The notes beneath the pieces were generated by a model, which saw only the letters and a list, made by a program, of their open reading frames with translations, did not search any database and had not been told where the DNA came from. Below, one piece after another: positions 35,401 through 44,219 of a DNA stretch of 64,000 bases. This DNA comes from an uncultured Thermogutta sp. (GTDB lineage: Bacteria > Planctomycetota > Planctomycetia > Pirellulales > Thermoguttaceae), in contig CAKZMM010000187.1 in assembly GCA_937128505.1 (NCBI GenBank), forward strand, positions 1-64,000, in the 5' to 3' direction. The number at the start of each line of letters is the position of its first letter. Within the stretch, counting starts at the first letter, position 1. Both the position numbers and the translations under genes were made by a program.

Positions 35401-36496
35401 CCGGTACTTTCAATTCGATGGCCACATGTCGCGCCGGTTGTCCCCCGCGGTTTCCCACCGTCACAACAAATCGCGAGGCACGCCCCACCCGCGGCAGAGC
35501 ATCCTCTAAACCAATCGCACGGATTTCCGGCTCGGCAGCTCCCTGGGGCTCGGAAGCGAACTCAACGCCTTTTAACCATAGTTGAACCGGCTCAGGGCTT
35601 TTGACCCGCAAAGCTAGAAAAACTACCGGCGATTGCCAATTCGGATCCACCCCCAGGGGCACGTTAAACCCGTGGAACTGCCCATCTCCTGCAATCCTGA
35701 GTGCATAGCTGTGTTCGCCGTGGGTTTTTCCCGTGGCCCATTGAATTTCAAGCTCGGTACCCCGGTTGCTCGCCAGCACAAGGTGCAAAAAGGGTTTCTC
35801 ATCCACTTCGACCTTTAGCGGCGGGGCGATCAGGGCCGATTGCCCGCTCAGCTCCGCAGTCAGATAACCCTCGGCAAAACGGACACTCCCGGTTCCTTCA
35901 ATCTGCCAGCCTTCAGCCAGATCGATGCGATCTCCTGCCAGCGGTGCCAAACCGGTTGGCGGAGCCAGCTCGATAATTCGGATATAGTCGATTTCAAATT
36001 TGCGGCTTTCACCGACCGACATCGGCGGCAAATCGAACCGCAGTTTTATGATCTTTCCCTCTGCCTGCCAGAAAGGGCGTACACGATAGACCTTCCACCC
36101 CGGTTGAACGTCAAAAGGGGTTTCCTTCCCAGGGGAAAATCCTCCGTATTGAGTGTGCAAAGTATTGGTCCAGAAGAATTCGGCCGTACCCACTATCGGG
36201 CTAAAAAGGCGAATTTCAATCACTTGAAAAGGGCTGGCTGAAAGCGGCTCCGCAAATCCGTCGTGGACCAAGATCGGATCCGCGCCCACCGCGGTAGCCT
36301 TCAGCGTGCCACCGCTTACCACCAGATCGCGAAGATGACGACCCCCATGCCATCCCTGGGTATCACCGTCGTTATTAAACTCCCAAGCGACGAGAACCTC
36401 TTCGCCATGAACCTGCCGCACATGAGCAGTGGTGGCGACCGGTCCACAAAGCAGTACACCCACCCAGAAAACTTGCCACAGAAGCCTCGTCTGCAT
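32462..36496 (-). CDS. WbsX/GH99-like domain fused to an alpha/beta-hydrolase esterase, secreted
   Basis: Exported multidomain protein of about 1344 residues. The ATG at 36496 has GGAG 8 bases upstream and starts directly at the signal peptide (MQTRLLWQVFWVGVLLCG). Order by eye: beta-sandwich-like units to about 350; a CARDB/NEW3-like unit about 355-440; a WbsX/GH99-like TIM-barrel about 450-775, with VGVYYYPGWKD and FIEAWNEWGEGSYCEP; another beta-sandwich unit about 789-930; a Gln/Glu-rich linker; and a dienelactone-hydrolase/acetyl-xylan-esterase-like domain from about 1045. The esterase has the nucleophile elbow GHSLGG (about 1197), an Asp in GDDIFD and His in TGHDFP (about 1319). This suggests combined glycan cleavage and deacylation of one substrate. 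No polysaccharide locus surrounds it. Substrate unknown. Confidence 0.87.
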   Translation of the reverse strand: MQTRLLWQVFWVGVLLCGPVATTAHVRQVHGEEVLVAWEFNNDGDTQGWHGGRHLRDLVVSGGTLKATAVGADPILVHDGFAEPLSASPFQVIEIRLFSPIVGTAEFFWTNTLHTQYGGFSPGKETPFDVQPGWKVYRVRPFWQAEGKIIKLRFDLPPMSVGESRKFEIDYIRIIELAPPTGLAPLAGDRIDLAEGWQIEGTGSVRFAEGYLTAELSGQSALIAPPLKVEVDEKPFLHLVLASNRGTELEIQWATGKTHGEHSYALRIAGDGQFHGFNVPLGVDPNWQSPVVFLALRVKSPEPVQLWLKGVEFASEPQGAAEPEIRAIGLEDALPRVGRASRFVVTVGNRGGQPARHVAIELKVPDGVELVAESKPVQTIEWVDFYEPQSVSWELTSREPGPKSIAVVASWQEASLTHQIRSEITETFLPALNLPAASYVPEPKPVRGPYEVGVYYYPGWKDSSRWEPIRYFPERRPVLGWYAEGSPEVADWHIKWAVEHGITFFCYDWYWIQGSRHHEHAIHEGFFHARYRSLIKFCLLWANHFGRGEHSPADNERVCRYWIEEYFRRPEYFKVEGRPVVVIFSVYSMERDLGIEGTRQAIELWHKLTREAGVGEVLVAGCGRPEMLAKMKEMGFDAVTGYNWPYCGVAGRNWVPYIEVARNQFAYWWMPMAEAGLMPVFVPTSPGWDARPWHGDKAFVQLDRTPEAFEEHLRWAKRFIDETKQPKVVFIEAWNEWGEGSYCEPHKEFGFGHLEAIRRVFCPDAAEHVDFGPQDVGLPLREAPTPKFAAEWTFDEPGNLEGWSTSGAIASAEVERGLLRLRSRTDDPALTTVVSFRAERYPAIEIRMAARGPRPQDLLQLFWSTAFARMTEKTSLRIPLLADGQMRIYRLETKNHPFWRGVIRSLRLDPCSAKDVVVEIDWIRLVPAETESAAPLRGNSYSQTASKKEGTGGEGANGSGEAAGVTESRSQRIHPESGQRIRTENRPTELRQQAVGDHQQAAGDNQQKAERADDLAHQLQKHESYRQEILQRMQQVMGPLPGPERKVALDVETLEEVALAKYVLRKITYATEPGDRVPAYLLIPQSALKEPGLKLPAVLCLHQTTPLGKAEPAGLGGNPNLHYAKELAQRGYVTLAPDYLGGDIPEVGLRGGFGEYRTDPYALGYVSGSMKGIWNHMRAVDFLQTLPFVDPGRIGVIGHSLGGYNSLFLAAFDTRIEVAVSSCGFTSFPKYRKGDLTGWSHRGHMPRIASVYGKDPAKMPFDFPDVLAVIAPRGVFINAPTGDDIFDVSGVKDCVAAAQPLYQKFRVLDRLVALYPETGHDFPQDVREAAYRFIDRMLGPPSQK
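33476..33517 (-). repeat. In-frame 21-base duplication in the interdomain linker
   Basis: Two 21-base units beginning TTGTTGAT at 33476 and 33497, plus the start of a third. On the coding strand they give AVGDHQQ-AAGDNQQ. Confidence 0.85.
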
Positions 36497-36647
36497 GCTT
36501 AGATCTCCGAAAGATTCTGCGGAATCGCGATCTCTATACTTTCGTAACACGCCTAGTATTCTTCTGGCCGAATAATCAACGAAATGAACTTCGCGTTGAA
36601 TGCTGGAATGCTAAGACAAAACACCGCAGATGGTGAGGTAGGAGACA

Positions 36648-36695
36648 AAGCTAGAAAAACCTACCACAAAAAAGCTGGAAAAACCTACAACAAAA
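36648..36695. repeat. 24-base tandem duplication
   Basis: Adjacent units AAGCT(A/G)GAAAAACCTAC(C/A)ACAAAA at 36648-36671 and 36672-36695, differing at two positions. Confidence 0.92.
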
Positions 36696-36834
36696 ATGTA
36701 GCACAACTCCGAACCTAAAAAAGAAAAAACTGACGATGAAATAATTGCAGAGACAAAAAGGTAGATATTTGAGGGTCTTGTGGCGGGCAGAAAGATCCAA
36801 ATCGGCAGGCTGAATATGCTTATGCCTCAGGCTG

Positions 36835-36876
36835 AAAATCTTTATCCGTGTCCCCAAAAATCTTTATCCGTGCGGA
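36835..36876. repeat. Short direct repeat with 22-base period
   Basis: AAAATCTTTATCCGTG occurs at 36835 and again at 36857. Confidence 0.85.
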
Positions 36877-37039
36877 CATTGAGCTCCTTTTTTGCCCTTT
36901 CTTACACGTTTTGCCCTTTCATGCACGGGAGAACCAATCGCATCAACGGAATCGTCCCCTTCGCCGCAGCGGCCGCACTGGGTTCTGGATACACCAGAGT
37001 CACTCGGGAGTTTGACGATATCCAGAATGCAATCGGGGC

Positions 37040-38122
37040 TTAAGTCCGGCATGCCGAGGAAGGCACGCTGCCAGGTTCGCTCCGAGATTTTAAGGGGCGG
37101 ATCGGCCCCGGTGCAATATCCAGATCTAACGTCTCGAATAGTCCTGCGCGATAGCGTTCCCACGCGATGGCCCCCATGACGGCATTATCCGTGCAAAGTT
37201 TCAAGGGGGCGATGAACAGTCGGATCCCGGCGCGGTCCGCTTCGGCCTGCAATCGCTCCCGAAACCGTCGATTGGCCGCCACACCGCCGCCGACACATAG
37301 CGTTCGCAGGCCCGTCATCTCTAGCGCCAGAAGTGCCTTTCCCACCAAACAATCAACCACGGCCTCCTGAAAGCTGGCCGCCAAATCCGCCACCTGCTTC
37401 GGCGATAGCGGTACGGATCCGAAGTCGAACTTCCCGGGCCCGGTAATGGCATAGCGCACGGCCGTTTTCAACCCACTGAAACTAAAATCCAATCGCGTTC
37501 GATCCTCAAGCATAGAACGTGGAAAATCATACGCTTTGGGATCACCCTGCAACGCCGCCTTCTCCACCACTGGCCCGCCGGGAAAGCCCAACCCCAGCAT
37601 GCTCGCGACCTTATCAAACGCCTCGCCGGCTGCATCATCGATGGTGTTACCCAGCAGACGAAATTCAAGCGGACTGGGGCAATGATACAGACTGGTGTGC
37701 CCGCCGCTGACGACAAGTCCAACACAAGGAAAGACTTCTTCCCCACTTGAAAGCCGACAAGCATACACATGGGCCTGAAGATGGTTCACGGCAATCAGCG
37801 GCACTTCCAGTACTAACGCGAAAGTTTTGGCCGCCATTAACCCCACCATGAGCGAGCCGGCAAGTCCTGGGGTATGAGCCACGGCCACGGCTTTCAGATC
37901 TTCCAGCCGAACCCCTGCACGCCGAATTGCCTCGTCAATCACCGGCACAATCCGCTCCACCTGAGCGCGGGAAGCGATCTCTGGCACCACCCCGCCGAAG
38001 CGCTCGTGGAGCCGGTCCTGCGAAGCAACCACGGAGCTTAGCACCGAAAGGTCCTCGCCAATCACTGCCGCGGCCGTTTCGTCGCAAGTGGTTTCAATGC
38101 TCAGTAAGTATTTCATTCGCAC
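37040..38122 (-). CDS. tsaD: tRNA N6-threonylcarbamoyladenosine transferase TsaD
   Basis: Cytoplasmic ASKHA-fold enzyme that transfers the threonylcarbamoyl group to A37 of tRNAs reading ANN codons, working with TsaB and TsaE, which are not in this window. Length 360 residues is normal. The N-terminal LLSIETTCDETAAAV, the metal-binding His114 and His118 in NHLQAHVYA, VSGGHTSLY, GNTIDDAAGEAFDKVA, CVGGGVAANRRFRERL and the late Asp in CTDNAVMGA are all in place. The frame starts MRMKYLLSIET; either Met is possible. Confidence 0.97.
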   Translation of the reverse strand: MRMKYLLSIETTCDETAAAVIGEDLSVLSSVVASQDRLHERFGGVVPEIASRAQVERIVPVIDEAIRRAGVRLEDLKAVAVAHTPGLAGSLMVGLMAAKTFALVLEVPLIAVNHLQAHVYACRLSSGEEVFPCVGLVVSGGHTSLYHCPSPLEFRLLGNTIDDAAGEAFDKVASMLGLGFPGGPVVEKAALQGDPKAYDFPRSMLEDRTRLDFSFSGLKTAVRYAITGPGKFDFGSVPLSPKQVADLAASFQEAVVDCLVGKALLALEMTGLRTLCVGGGVAANRRFRERLQAEADRAGIRLFIAPLKLCTDNAVMGAIAWERYRAGLFETLDLDIAPGPIRPLKSRSEPGSVPSSACRT

Positions 38123-38558
38123 GATAATTCCCTTATTCTCTCGAAATCTGTCCGAAGTCGCCTCCTTACCCCCCGTAATACCTCTAGCACCTAAACCGAG
38201 GTCATATCACTAACACCCGAAGCCCCGCAATCTCGCCACCATGCAAAAATGAACCTCGTCGAAGCGTTCCCCGCCTTTACTCGGCTTATACTCGACTTGC
38301 CAAACTGAAGGTTCCTTTTTTTTGAAGCCTCCTCGGGGATCAACACTTCCCTCAGATCCAACCCAAACGATGCGAGCTAACTAATTTCTCCCTCAAGACT
38401 CCACGAATCCCTACGTTAAGCACTTCAGAAGAAACCCGCCCGCTTGCCAGCAAATCGTTTCCTTTCCCGCGAACTCGCTTTTTTGCGGAACGAAAAGCCC
38501 TTTGGATATTCACTTGGCCGCGAAAGCCTTGCTCTTGCGCGGTTGACCGGGCTGATGA
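38123..38558. other. Spacer
   Basis: 436 bases between two minus-strand genes (upstream of tsaD, downstream of the protease). Nothing recognised; open frames are short. Confidence 0.3.
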
Positions 38559-40271
38559 TCAAGGCTCGGGCTGATGAGCTCCCGCAAGTTCCCGGGATTC
38601 GGACTTTCTTCCAATTTTCGTCCGCAGATACTCTAGCGCCAGTCGGAGCTGTGGGTCACTGGCCAGGGCCGAATCCAAATCGAATTCCACCGACCCCTCA
38701 GAGTCCTTTTCCCGCGGCATTTCCCGCTCCGGGTCGGCTGTATTCGTCCCGGAACTCGGCGAGGAATCCTCGCCTGCTGAAGGAGCGGAGCCGTTATCGG
38801 AGCTGTCGGCCTGGTTCTCCGGCTCCGTGTCTGGCTGAGGCGGTTGCCCGGACTGTGTTCCCGTGCTTCCACCGTTTGCCTCCGGAGCCTGGGGCCGATC
38901 GCTTTGCTGTTGGGTTTCCCCGGAGGTACTAACCTCACGCCGCTGACGGATTTCGCGAAGCCGCTGCTCCTGGATCAATTCGGCCATCTGCTCCATGGTC
39001 AAACGGAGCTCTAAACCCGGATCGGGTACCACACCCCAGTCATCGGCATCAGAATCGACTGGTAGCCGATGAATTTTTTTGCCACTTGGCCGGTAGTAAC
39101 TGGCGGTGGTTAGCTTCAAGGCGCTTTTTGCCCCCTCCAAGGGGATCACATTTTGAACGCTCCCCTTGCCCCAGGTGCGCTCGCCGGCAATCGCAGCGCG
39201 TTGATGGTCCTGAAGGGCACCGGCAACAATTTCGCTGCCGCTTGCACTGAAGCGATTGACCAACACCACCATCGGGAAGCCGGGAAAGCTCTCCTCCGGG
39301 TGAGCTTCCCAAGCTCGTTCCGCCAAGTTACGGCCCGCGATTTTGACGATCATCCCCTCGGTGAGAAAAAGATCCGCCGTCCGAATGGCCGCACCGAGAA
39401 TTCCGCCCGGATTAAACCGCAAATCCAAAATCAATCCCGCGATGCCGTCTTTGGAAAGCTCCTGGAGCACCTGCTTGAGTTCCTCGGCGGTTTCCCGACC
39501 GAAAACCGTCACACGCACATAGGCGATACGGGCTGATGGGTCCACCCAAAATTCCCAACTGTGATTGCCTCGGCGATGGAACCCCAAAACTGTGGGTACG
39601 TGGATGAGCTCTCGTACCAGGGTCAATTCCTCCGTTTGTCGCGAGGCGGAACGCTGGATTTTGACTCGCACCGATGTCCCCGGCTCACCTTTCAACAATC
39701 GGACTACTTGCTCCAGAGTCATGCCCGCCGTGGATTTGCCTTCAACTTCAAGAATCACGTCCCCGGCCATGATGCCCGCTCGATAGGCCGGTGTCCCCGG
39801 GAGGGGGCTAATCACCTGCAAGCGGCCTTTTTCCATTCCCACTTGCAGACCCACTCCGCCGAATTGCCCCTCCAAAGATCCGCGAAATTCGTCCAGCTCT
39901 TCCGGCGGTATGTAGGACGAATAGGGATCCAATTCTTGAAGGATCCCCCGAATGGCCGCCTCAACGAGTTTCCGGCGGTCGATCTTCGTCACATAATTCC
40001 GCTCCACCTGATCGATCGTGTCGACAAGCAGTTTCTGAAGGTCGTAGAGTTCGCGAATTTCTTCTTCGCTAATGGCTGCGGGATGGGGACCGGTTGCTTG
40101 GGACAAATCCGCCGGGCCTGTCGCACCCTCCTGGCCCCACGCGCCCGAGCCCAAAGCAAAGGCCCATATCGTTAGCGCGATCAAGCCGTAAAAGCAATAG
40201 ATGGTACGTGAGAGAACCACTCCATGCCGGCAACGGCGCGACCTTAGTGAAGAAATAAGACAATGATACAT
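38559..40271 (-). CDS. C-terminal processing peptidase (S41 family)
   Basis: Periplasmic Ser/Lys-dyad protease of the Prc/CtpA family that trims or degrades envelope proteins from their C-termini. The ATG at 40271 is preferred over a GTG at 40301 because AGAAGGA lies about 10 bases upstream. A signal anchor occupies residues 21-46 (IYCFYGLIALTIWAFALGSGAWG). A PDZ domain is at about 137-206 (GGVGLQVGMEKGRLQV). The peptidase core has LDLRFNPGG, VNRFSASGSEI with Ser344, and WGKGSVQ with Lys369; the 25-residue spacing matches the dyad of the family. The C-terminal 110 residues are Ser/Gly/Glu-rich and probably disordered. About 570 residues. Confidence 0.95.
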   Translation of the reverse strand: MYHCLISSLRSRRCRHGVVLSRTIYCFYGLIALTIWAFALGSGAWGQEGATGPADLSQATGPHPAAISEEEIRELYDLQKLLVDTIDQVERNYVTKIDRRKLVEAAIRGILQELDPYSSYIPPEELDEFRGSLEGQFGGVGLQVGMEKGRLQVISPLPGTPAYRAGIMAGDVILEVEGKSTAGMTLEQVVRLLKGEPGTSVRVKIQRSASRQTEELTLVRELIHVPTVLGFHRRGNHSWEFWVDPSARIAYVRVTVFGRETAEELKQVLQELSKDGIAGLILDLRFNPGGILGAAIRTADLFLTEGMIVKIAGRNLAERAWEAHPEESFPGFPMVVLVNRFSASGSEIVAGALQDHQRAAIAGERTWGKGSVQNVIPLEGAKSALKLTTASYYRPSGKKIHRLPVDSDADDWGVVPDPGLELRLTMEQMAELIQEQRLREIRQRREVSTSGETQQQSDRPQAPEANGGSTGTQSGQPPQPDTEPENQADSSDNGSAPSAGEDSSPSSGTNTADPEREMPREKDSEGSVEFDLDSALASDPQLRLALEYLRTKIGRKSESRELAGAHQPEP

Positions 40272-40586
40272 TTTAGTGGATTCCTTCTGCGAAACGCTCA
40301 CGCCGCCAAACCAATTTCACCCCCCCAAGCCTACGATTGAGCTTACCGAGGCCCACCCCCTTTTCCAAACATTTTAGGCACAGGCGGCTCAAATAAAGAA
40401 TTCCCCTTTCGCGAATCGATGAAATGAGGGGAACACAGCCGCAACCATTTCGCCGTGAGTTTGTCCCCCCAAATCGCAACCGTTTTCCGGGCTTTCCCCG
40501 GCAAGACCGTCACGAATAACCCTGCTTGTCGCGGTCTGTTGGCCGATAATCCACTCTCGAAACCCTTTAGGCCGATAATCCACTCT
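40272..40586. other. Spacer between the HAD gene and the protease
   Basis: 315 bases on the minus-strand transcript path. It contains most of the 29-base-period repeat at 40541-40587. No gene recognised. Confidence 0.35.
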
Positions 40587-40587
40587 C
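40541..40587. repeat. 18-base direct repeat reaching the HAD stop codon
   Basis: GGCCGATAATCCACTCTC occurs without mismatch at 40541-40558 and 40570-40587. Confidence 0.93.
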
Positions 40588-41312
40588 TAAAGATTGATGT
40601 GGATTCCCCGCTTTTCTAACTCCTCCGCAAGCGCCTTTGGCCCCTGAAAAGTTACAGCATCCCAACCACAGGCCCGAGCCCCCTCCACATTCGCCGCGTT
40701 ATCATCCACGAAGAAGATTTTCTCCGGAGGAAGCCCGGCAGATTTCGTCGCAGCCTCAAAAATGGCAGCATTGGGTTTCATGGCGTGAACCTCGAAGCTC
40801 AAAACCCAGACCGGAAAAAGTTCGATGATGCCTCGGAACCGCGTTCCGATGAATTCCCAATGATTGATGCAGGTATTGGAAAGTAATCCGATTCGATAGC
40901 CCGCATGGGCAACCTGGGCAACCAGAGGCACCACATCGACATTGAGGCTAAAAATATCATTGGCAGCCGCAAGTAAAGCCGCGAAATCCGGCCGTTTCCC
41001 GATACGGTTACAGAACTCCTCGTAAAAGCCCTCTAAATCGAGAAGCCCTAACTCTAATCGCCGCTGAAGCCCGTTTGAATAAATGACCCGGTAAACCTGC
41101 TCAGTGCTGAGGCCGGCAACCTCGCCCATCTGCCGGCACATCCGGGTAACATCAAAATCCACCAAAACCTTGCCCAGATCGAAATAAAGGAATCTTTCGT
41201 TTCTGATCATCAGTTTCCCCAGGAGCATATGAGGATTTGCCCGCAATTCCTCCCGTACCTGTAAAATCACTGGAATCAGCTCCAAGACCGTACGATCTTC
41301 CGGCGATTGCAT
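40587..41312 (-). CDS. HAD-superfamily hydrolase (YihX-like)
   Basis: Haloacid dehalogenase-like hydrolase, probably a small-molecule phosphatase. Motif I is YFDLGKVLVDFD, in which the second acidic position is Gly as in the YihX-type DLGN group. Motif II is LLSNTCINHWEF, motif III the Lys in AMKPNAAIF, and motif IV FVDDNAANVEGA. It follows the MnmE-like gene by 6 bases and is probably co-transcribed. The first 35 residues precede the usual family start; an internal Met (MIRNERFLYFD) with GGGGAAA upstream may be the true beginning. Substrate unknown. Confidence 0.88.
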   Translation of the reverse strand: MQSPEDRTVLELIPVILQVREELRANPHMLLGKLMIRNERFLYFDLGKVLVDFDVTRMCRQMGEVAGLSTEQVYRVIYSNGLQRRLELGLLDLEGFYEEFCNRIGKRPDFAALLAAANDIFSLNVDVVPLVAQVAHAGYRIGLLSNTCINHWEFIGTRFRGIIELFPVWVLSFEVHAMKPNAAIFEAATKSAGLPPEKIFFVDDNAANVEGARACGWDAVTFQGPKALAEELEKRGIHINL

Positions 41313-41318
41313 TTCGGA

Positions 41319-42515
41319 TCATTCTGGGATCGTGTTTTCGCAACCGAGCCTCTTCAATGCATTGCATGACGCCGCGGGATCCCTCCCCTGGACGGCTTGT
41401 CTTAGGCTTTCGAGCCATCCGTGTTGCCGGCTTGTAAAAGGCACGGGCTCATCGCTAGCGAGTTCCCCGGGGACCAATCGCCGGACGATTGCCGCGACAA
41501 GCTCTGCAATCCCCTCACCGGTTTTGGCACTTACTAAATAAAAGCCTGTCTGGCAAGATTCGGAGCCGGACGGTTGCCCCGCCGAGTGTGTTGATAGTAG
41601 GTCAATTTTATTAAAAACCGTCAGGATGCGGTCCGGCGGCAGGATCGTTTCTTCCAACAACGCGGCCCGGTTCTGCGTCACGTCGAGCACGAAGAGTCCG
41701 AGATCCAGTTCCGTGAATGTATTACGGGCTCGAGCCATTGCCGCCTTTTCCAGGGGGTCGTCGGTGGGGCCGTAGCCCGGTGTATCGATGAGGGTCACCG
41801 GCCAACCATCCAAAGAAATCGTGGCCCGGAGTAAGTCGCGAGTGGTTCCGGCGGTTGGGTGGACGATCGCTCGGTCCTCGGCCAAAAGGCGATTAAAAAG
41901 GCTGCTTTTTCCGGCGTTTGGGGGGCCCACCAGGGCCACGACCCACCCGTCGACCATTCGCCCGCCAATGGCCCATCGAGCCACCAATCGATCAACCCGC
42001 TCCAAAGCAGTATCCCAAGCTTGGGAGAGGATGTGTTCGCGAATGGTTCGGATCTCCCTGTCCCAGTTTTCCGCCGTCTGAGCTGAGAGAATGGATGCAA
42101 CCCTTCGCGTTTTGGCTTGGGTCAACGCCACGAGGGCCTCGGCCGTGATAAGCGATGGATGTGTGAGGCTCAACCAATCTTCCCATGAGATGACGGATGC
42201 ACCGTGCTGCTGCGCTGCTGTCAGAATGCGACTGACCGCGACCGGCCCACCGTGACAGTAGATTTCAAATTGATGAGGGCCGATTTGAGCCGCAATAACC
42301 TTCTCGGGCGGATACTGGGCAAATTGGAATTCACACAGCCGGACAGTGCCTAGTGTAAACGGCCGCAACGGCCGGCCCGAAATGCTGCGCAACAGTCGCG
42401 TGATTAGTCGCTCAGCCCCCAACCCGAGAATTCCTACGGAGGCGATGGCTCCTCGATTGGGGCTGGTCAACTGAGCCACGACGATGCGATCACAAAGCGT
42501 GGGCGGTACAGCCAT
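41319..42515 (-). CDS. MnmE/TrmE-like GTPase lacking the C-terminal Cys motif
   Basis: 398-residue GTPase of the MnmE type. The N-terminal domain matches the folate-binding part of MnmE (CDRIVVAQLTSPNRGAIASVGILG, then QFEIYCHGGPVAV near residue 83). The G domain has GPPNAGKS (197-204), TAGTTRD (221-227) with the potassium-loop TTRD, DTPG (244-247), NKID (302-305) and SAKT (329-332). MnmE of about 450 residues ends in a helical segment with a catalytic CIGK. Here only about 45 residues follow the G domain, ending GCENTIPE, so this segment is missing. Either the tRNA uridine C5 modification is done differently or the protein has another job. No MnmG gene is nearby. The ORF stop is directly followed by the HAD gene. 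Confidence 0.85.
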   Translation of the reverse strand: MAVPPTLCDRIVVAQLTSPNRGAIASVGILGLGAERLITRLLRSISGRPLRPFTLGTVRLCEFQFAQYPPEKVIAAQIGPHQFEIYCHGGPVAVSRILTAAQQHGASVISWEDWLSLTHPSLITAEALVALTQAKTRRVASILSAQTAENWDREIRTIREHILSQAWDTALERVDRLVARWAIGGRMVDGWVVALVGPPNAGKSSLFNRLLAEDRAIVHPTAGTTRDLLRATISLDGWPVTLIDTPGYGPTDDPLEKAAMARARNTFTELDLGLFVLDVTQNRAALLEETILPPDRILTVFNKIDLLSTHSAGQPSGSESCQTGFYLVSAKTGEGIAELVAAIVRRLVPGELASDEPVPFTSRQHGWLESLRQAVQGRDPAASCNALKRLGCENTIPE

Positions 42516-43793
42516 TGATCAAAAGCAGTAATGACACTTTTATTTTGCAAACTTGGTAATCTTTATAGCGCCTTCAGTTCATTCTTCCTGATTCAGCCTT
42601 TTGACAGCCTTTCCATTATTAGCTTTAGTAACTCTTGGTTATTACGTCCGATAACTCGATAACTTTGGCTTGACTGTGCATTGGATTACCAAGGTACATG
42701 CAGGGAAAAACTTTCATGAGCCCGGTGGACCATGGCGAAATCCCAAAGTTTATCCCCAAACTCCGAGTTTTTCCCAGAGTCTTACCGGGGTTAGGTCCTC
42801 CACGTTTCCCACGTCAAACTTCAGAAGCGCTTGTTTTTTGTTGAGTAAATTGCATTTCGAAATAATGTTTACTAACAGCAAATTTGATCACGAAATGTTG
42901 CTTTTTTCTTGCGCATTTTGATGTCGTCGGGTTATTCTTTGCTCCCATATCTTCTGGAAGATTAACTAGCCCGCTTATATTAACCGCATTTTGTGTTGCT
43001 AATGCTTGCGATTTCTGTGTTAATAGTGATAACCTACTTTGAATTACGACGTATTTTGTGCTGATAATGAATGCGTTCGGAGGAGGATAGAGCATCACCT
43101 TACCGACGAACGGTGTCTGCTCGCCAGGCTTGAGGTTACCAGCGGAGGGGACCAAACTTACCCCGCCATGTTACCGCAAACAGGTGTTGACATAAGGTAG
43201 GTAGGCCCAAATCGGAAAGCTCAAACTGGAGATTCGTAGTGAAGTTATGAGGAAATCCGCCCAACATAATGCTAAATACTAAGCAAGGTTATAGTAAGAA
43301 TTGCTTACAGCTGATCCCTCCCGGGCGATTGGGCCCGAATCCTCTTCCTAGATAGTTAAAACAGTTTTTCTGAAGGTTGCTCCAGTTAAAGAGAAAAAAC
43401 GTTTTCATCAGCCGTGAACTGAAATGTTGTCATCAGCCATGAAGTTAGTAGACAATGTGCGTTATTCTAGGTTTCGAATTTTTATGGTCGTCTTTGCCGA
43501 TGTGTCGTCTCCCCGAGCATGTGAATCCTTCAAAATCCTCAACGCCATTTCTTGATGTCGATAGTTCCTCCGGGGTCGATGAGATCCCCGATTCTCATTT
43601 CCAAAGAACTGAAGCAATTCAAAGCAGGTCAGGTGGCCCCATATTGTCTCCGGCCTCGATCTGATTTAGTTTAGTAGGGTTAGGGTGCGTCGAGGAAAAA
43701 GAAGATTAGGGTTTGATATTCCAAAACACTCTTAGTGCGGGGTGGCTCGGGGTGCGGGGGAATTCATGAATCGTGAGTGAGGAGACGTTTGTG
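42516..43793. other. Long AT-rich spacer
   Basis: 1.28 kb between divergent genes (MnmE-like minus, receiver plus), markedly richer in A and T than the coding sequence. A TTGACA at 42601 with TTTAGT 17 bases on resembles a plus-strand promoter, but no plus-strand gene starts within the next kilobase. Nothing else is recognised. Confidence 0.4.
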
Positions 43794-44219
43794 ATGGCGG
43801 AAAAGAAAGCGTCAGCGGTCTCCAGCAAGACCGAAGGCGACGGGACGCAGGAAAGACCCCGAAATCGCATCCTTTTGGTGGATGATGACGCCGATATTGT
43901 AGAGTCGATCCGGGCGGCTTTGGAGGCAAACGGCTATCAAGTCTTCGTCGCCAAGGACGGCAATCAAGGCCTTGTCATGGCCGAAAAAGAAGACCCGGAC
44001 CTCATCATCTTGGATATGATGATGCCCAAGCGAAGCGGCTTTCTGGTCCTCGAACGCCTTCGCCGTACCCGTCGCGTTCCGGTGCGCATTATCATGATCA
44101 CCGCCAACGAAGGGAGCCGCCACAAAGCTTATGCCGAAATGCTGGGCGTAGACGACTACATTCGCAAGCCCTTTGCGATGGATCGCTTGCTTGAGAGTGT
44201 ACACCGGCTCTTGGCATGA
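43794..44219 (+). CDS. Single-domain response regulator
   Basis: CheY-like receiver without an output domain, 141 residues. Phosphorylation-site elements are Asp30-Asp31-Asp32 (LLVDDDAD), the phospho-acceptor Asp74 in ILDMMMP, Thr103 in IMITANEG and Lys125 in RKPFAMD. The first 23 residues are a polar extension. I choose the ATG at 43794 because GAGGAG lies 9 bases upstream; an in-frame GTG at 43773 is possible. No histidine kinase is adjacent, so its partner is elsewhere. Confidence 0.95.
   Translation: MAEKKASAVSSKTEGDGTQERPRNRILLVDDDADIVESIRAALEANGYQVFVAKDGNQGLVMAEKEDPDLIILDMMMPKRSGFLVLERLRRTRRVPVRIIMITANEGSRHKAYAEMLGVDDYIRKPFAMDRLLESVHRLLA

Larger units (their letters stand above)
36497..37039. 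other. Spacer downstream of tsaD
   Basis: 543 bases between two minus-strand genes, A-rich in the centre, with the two repeats listed separately. No gene recognised. Confidence 0.35.
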
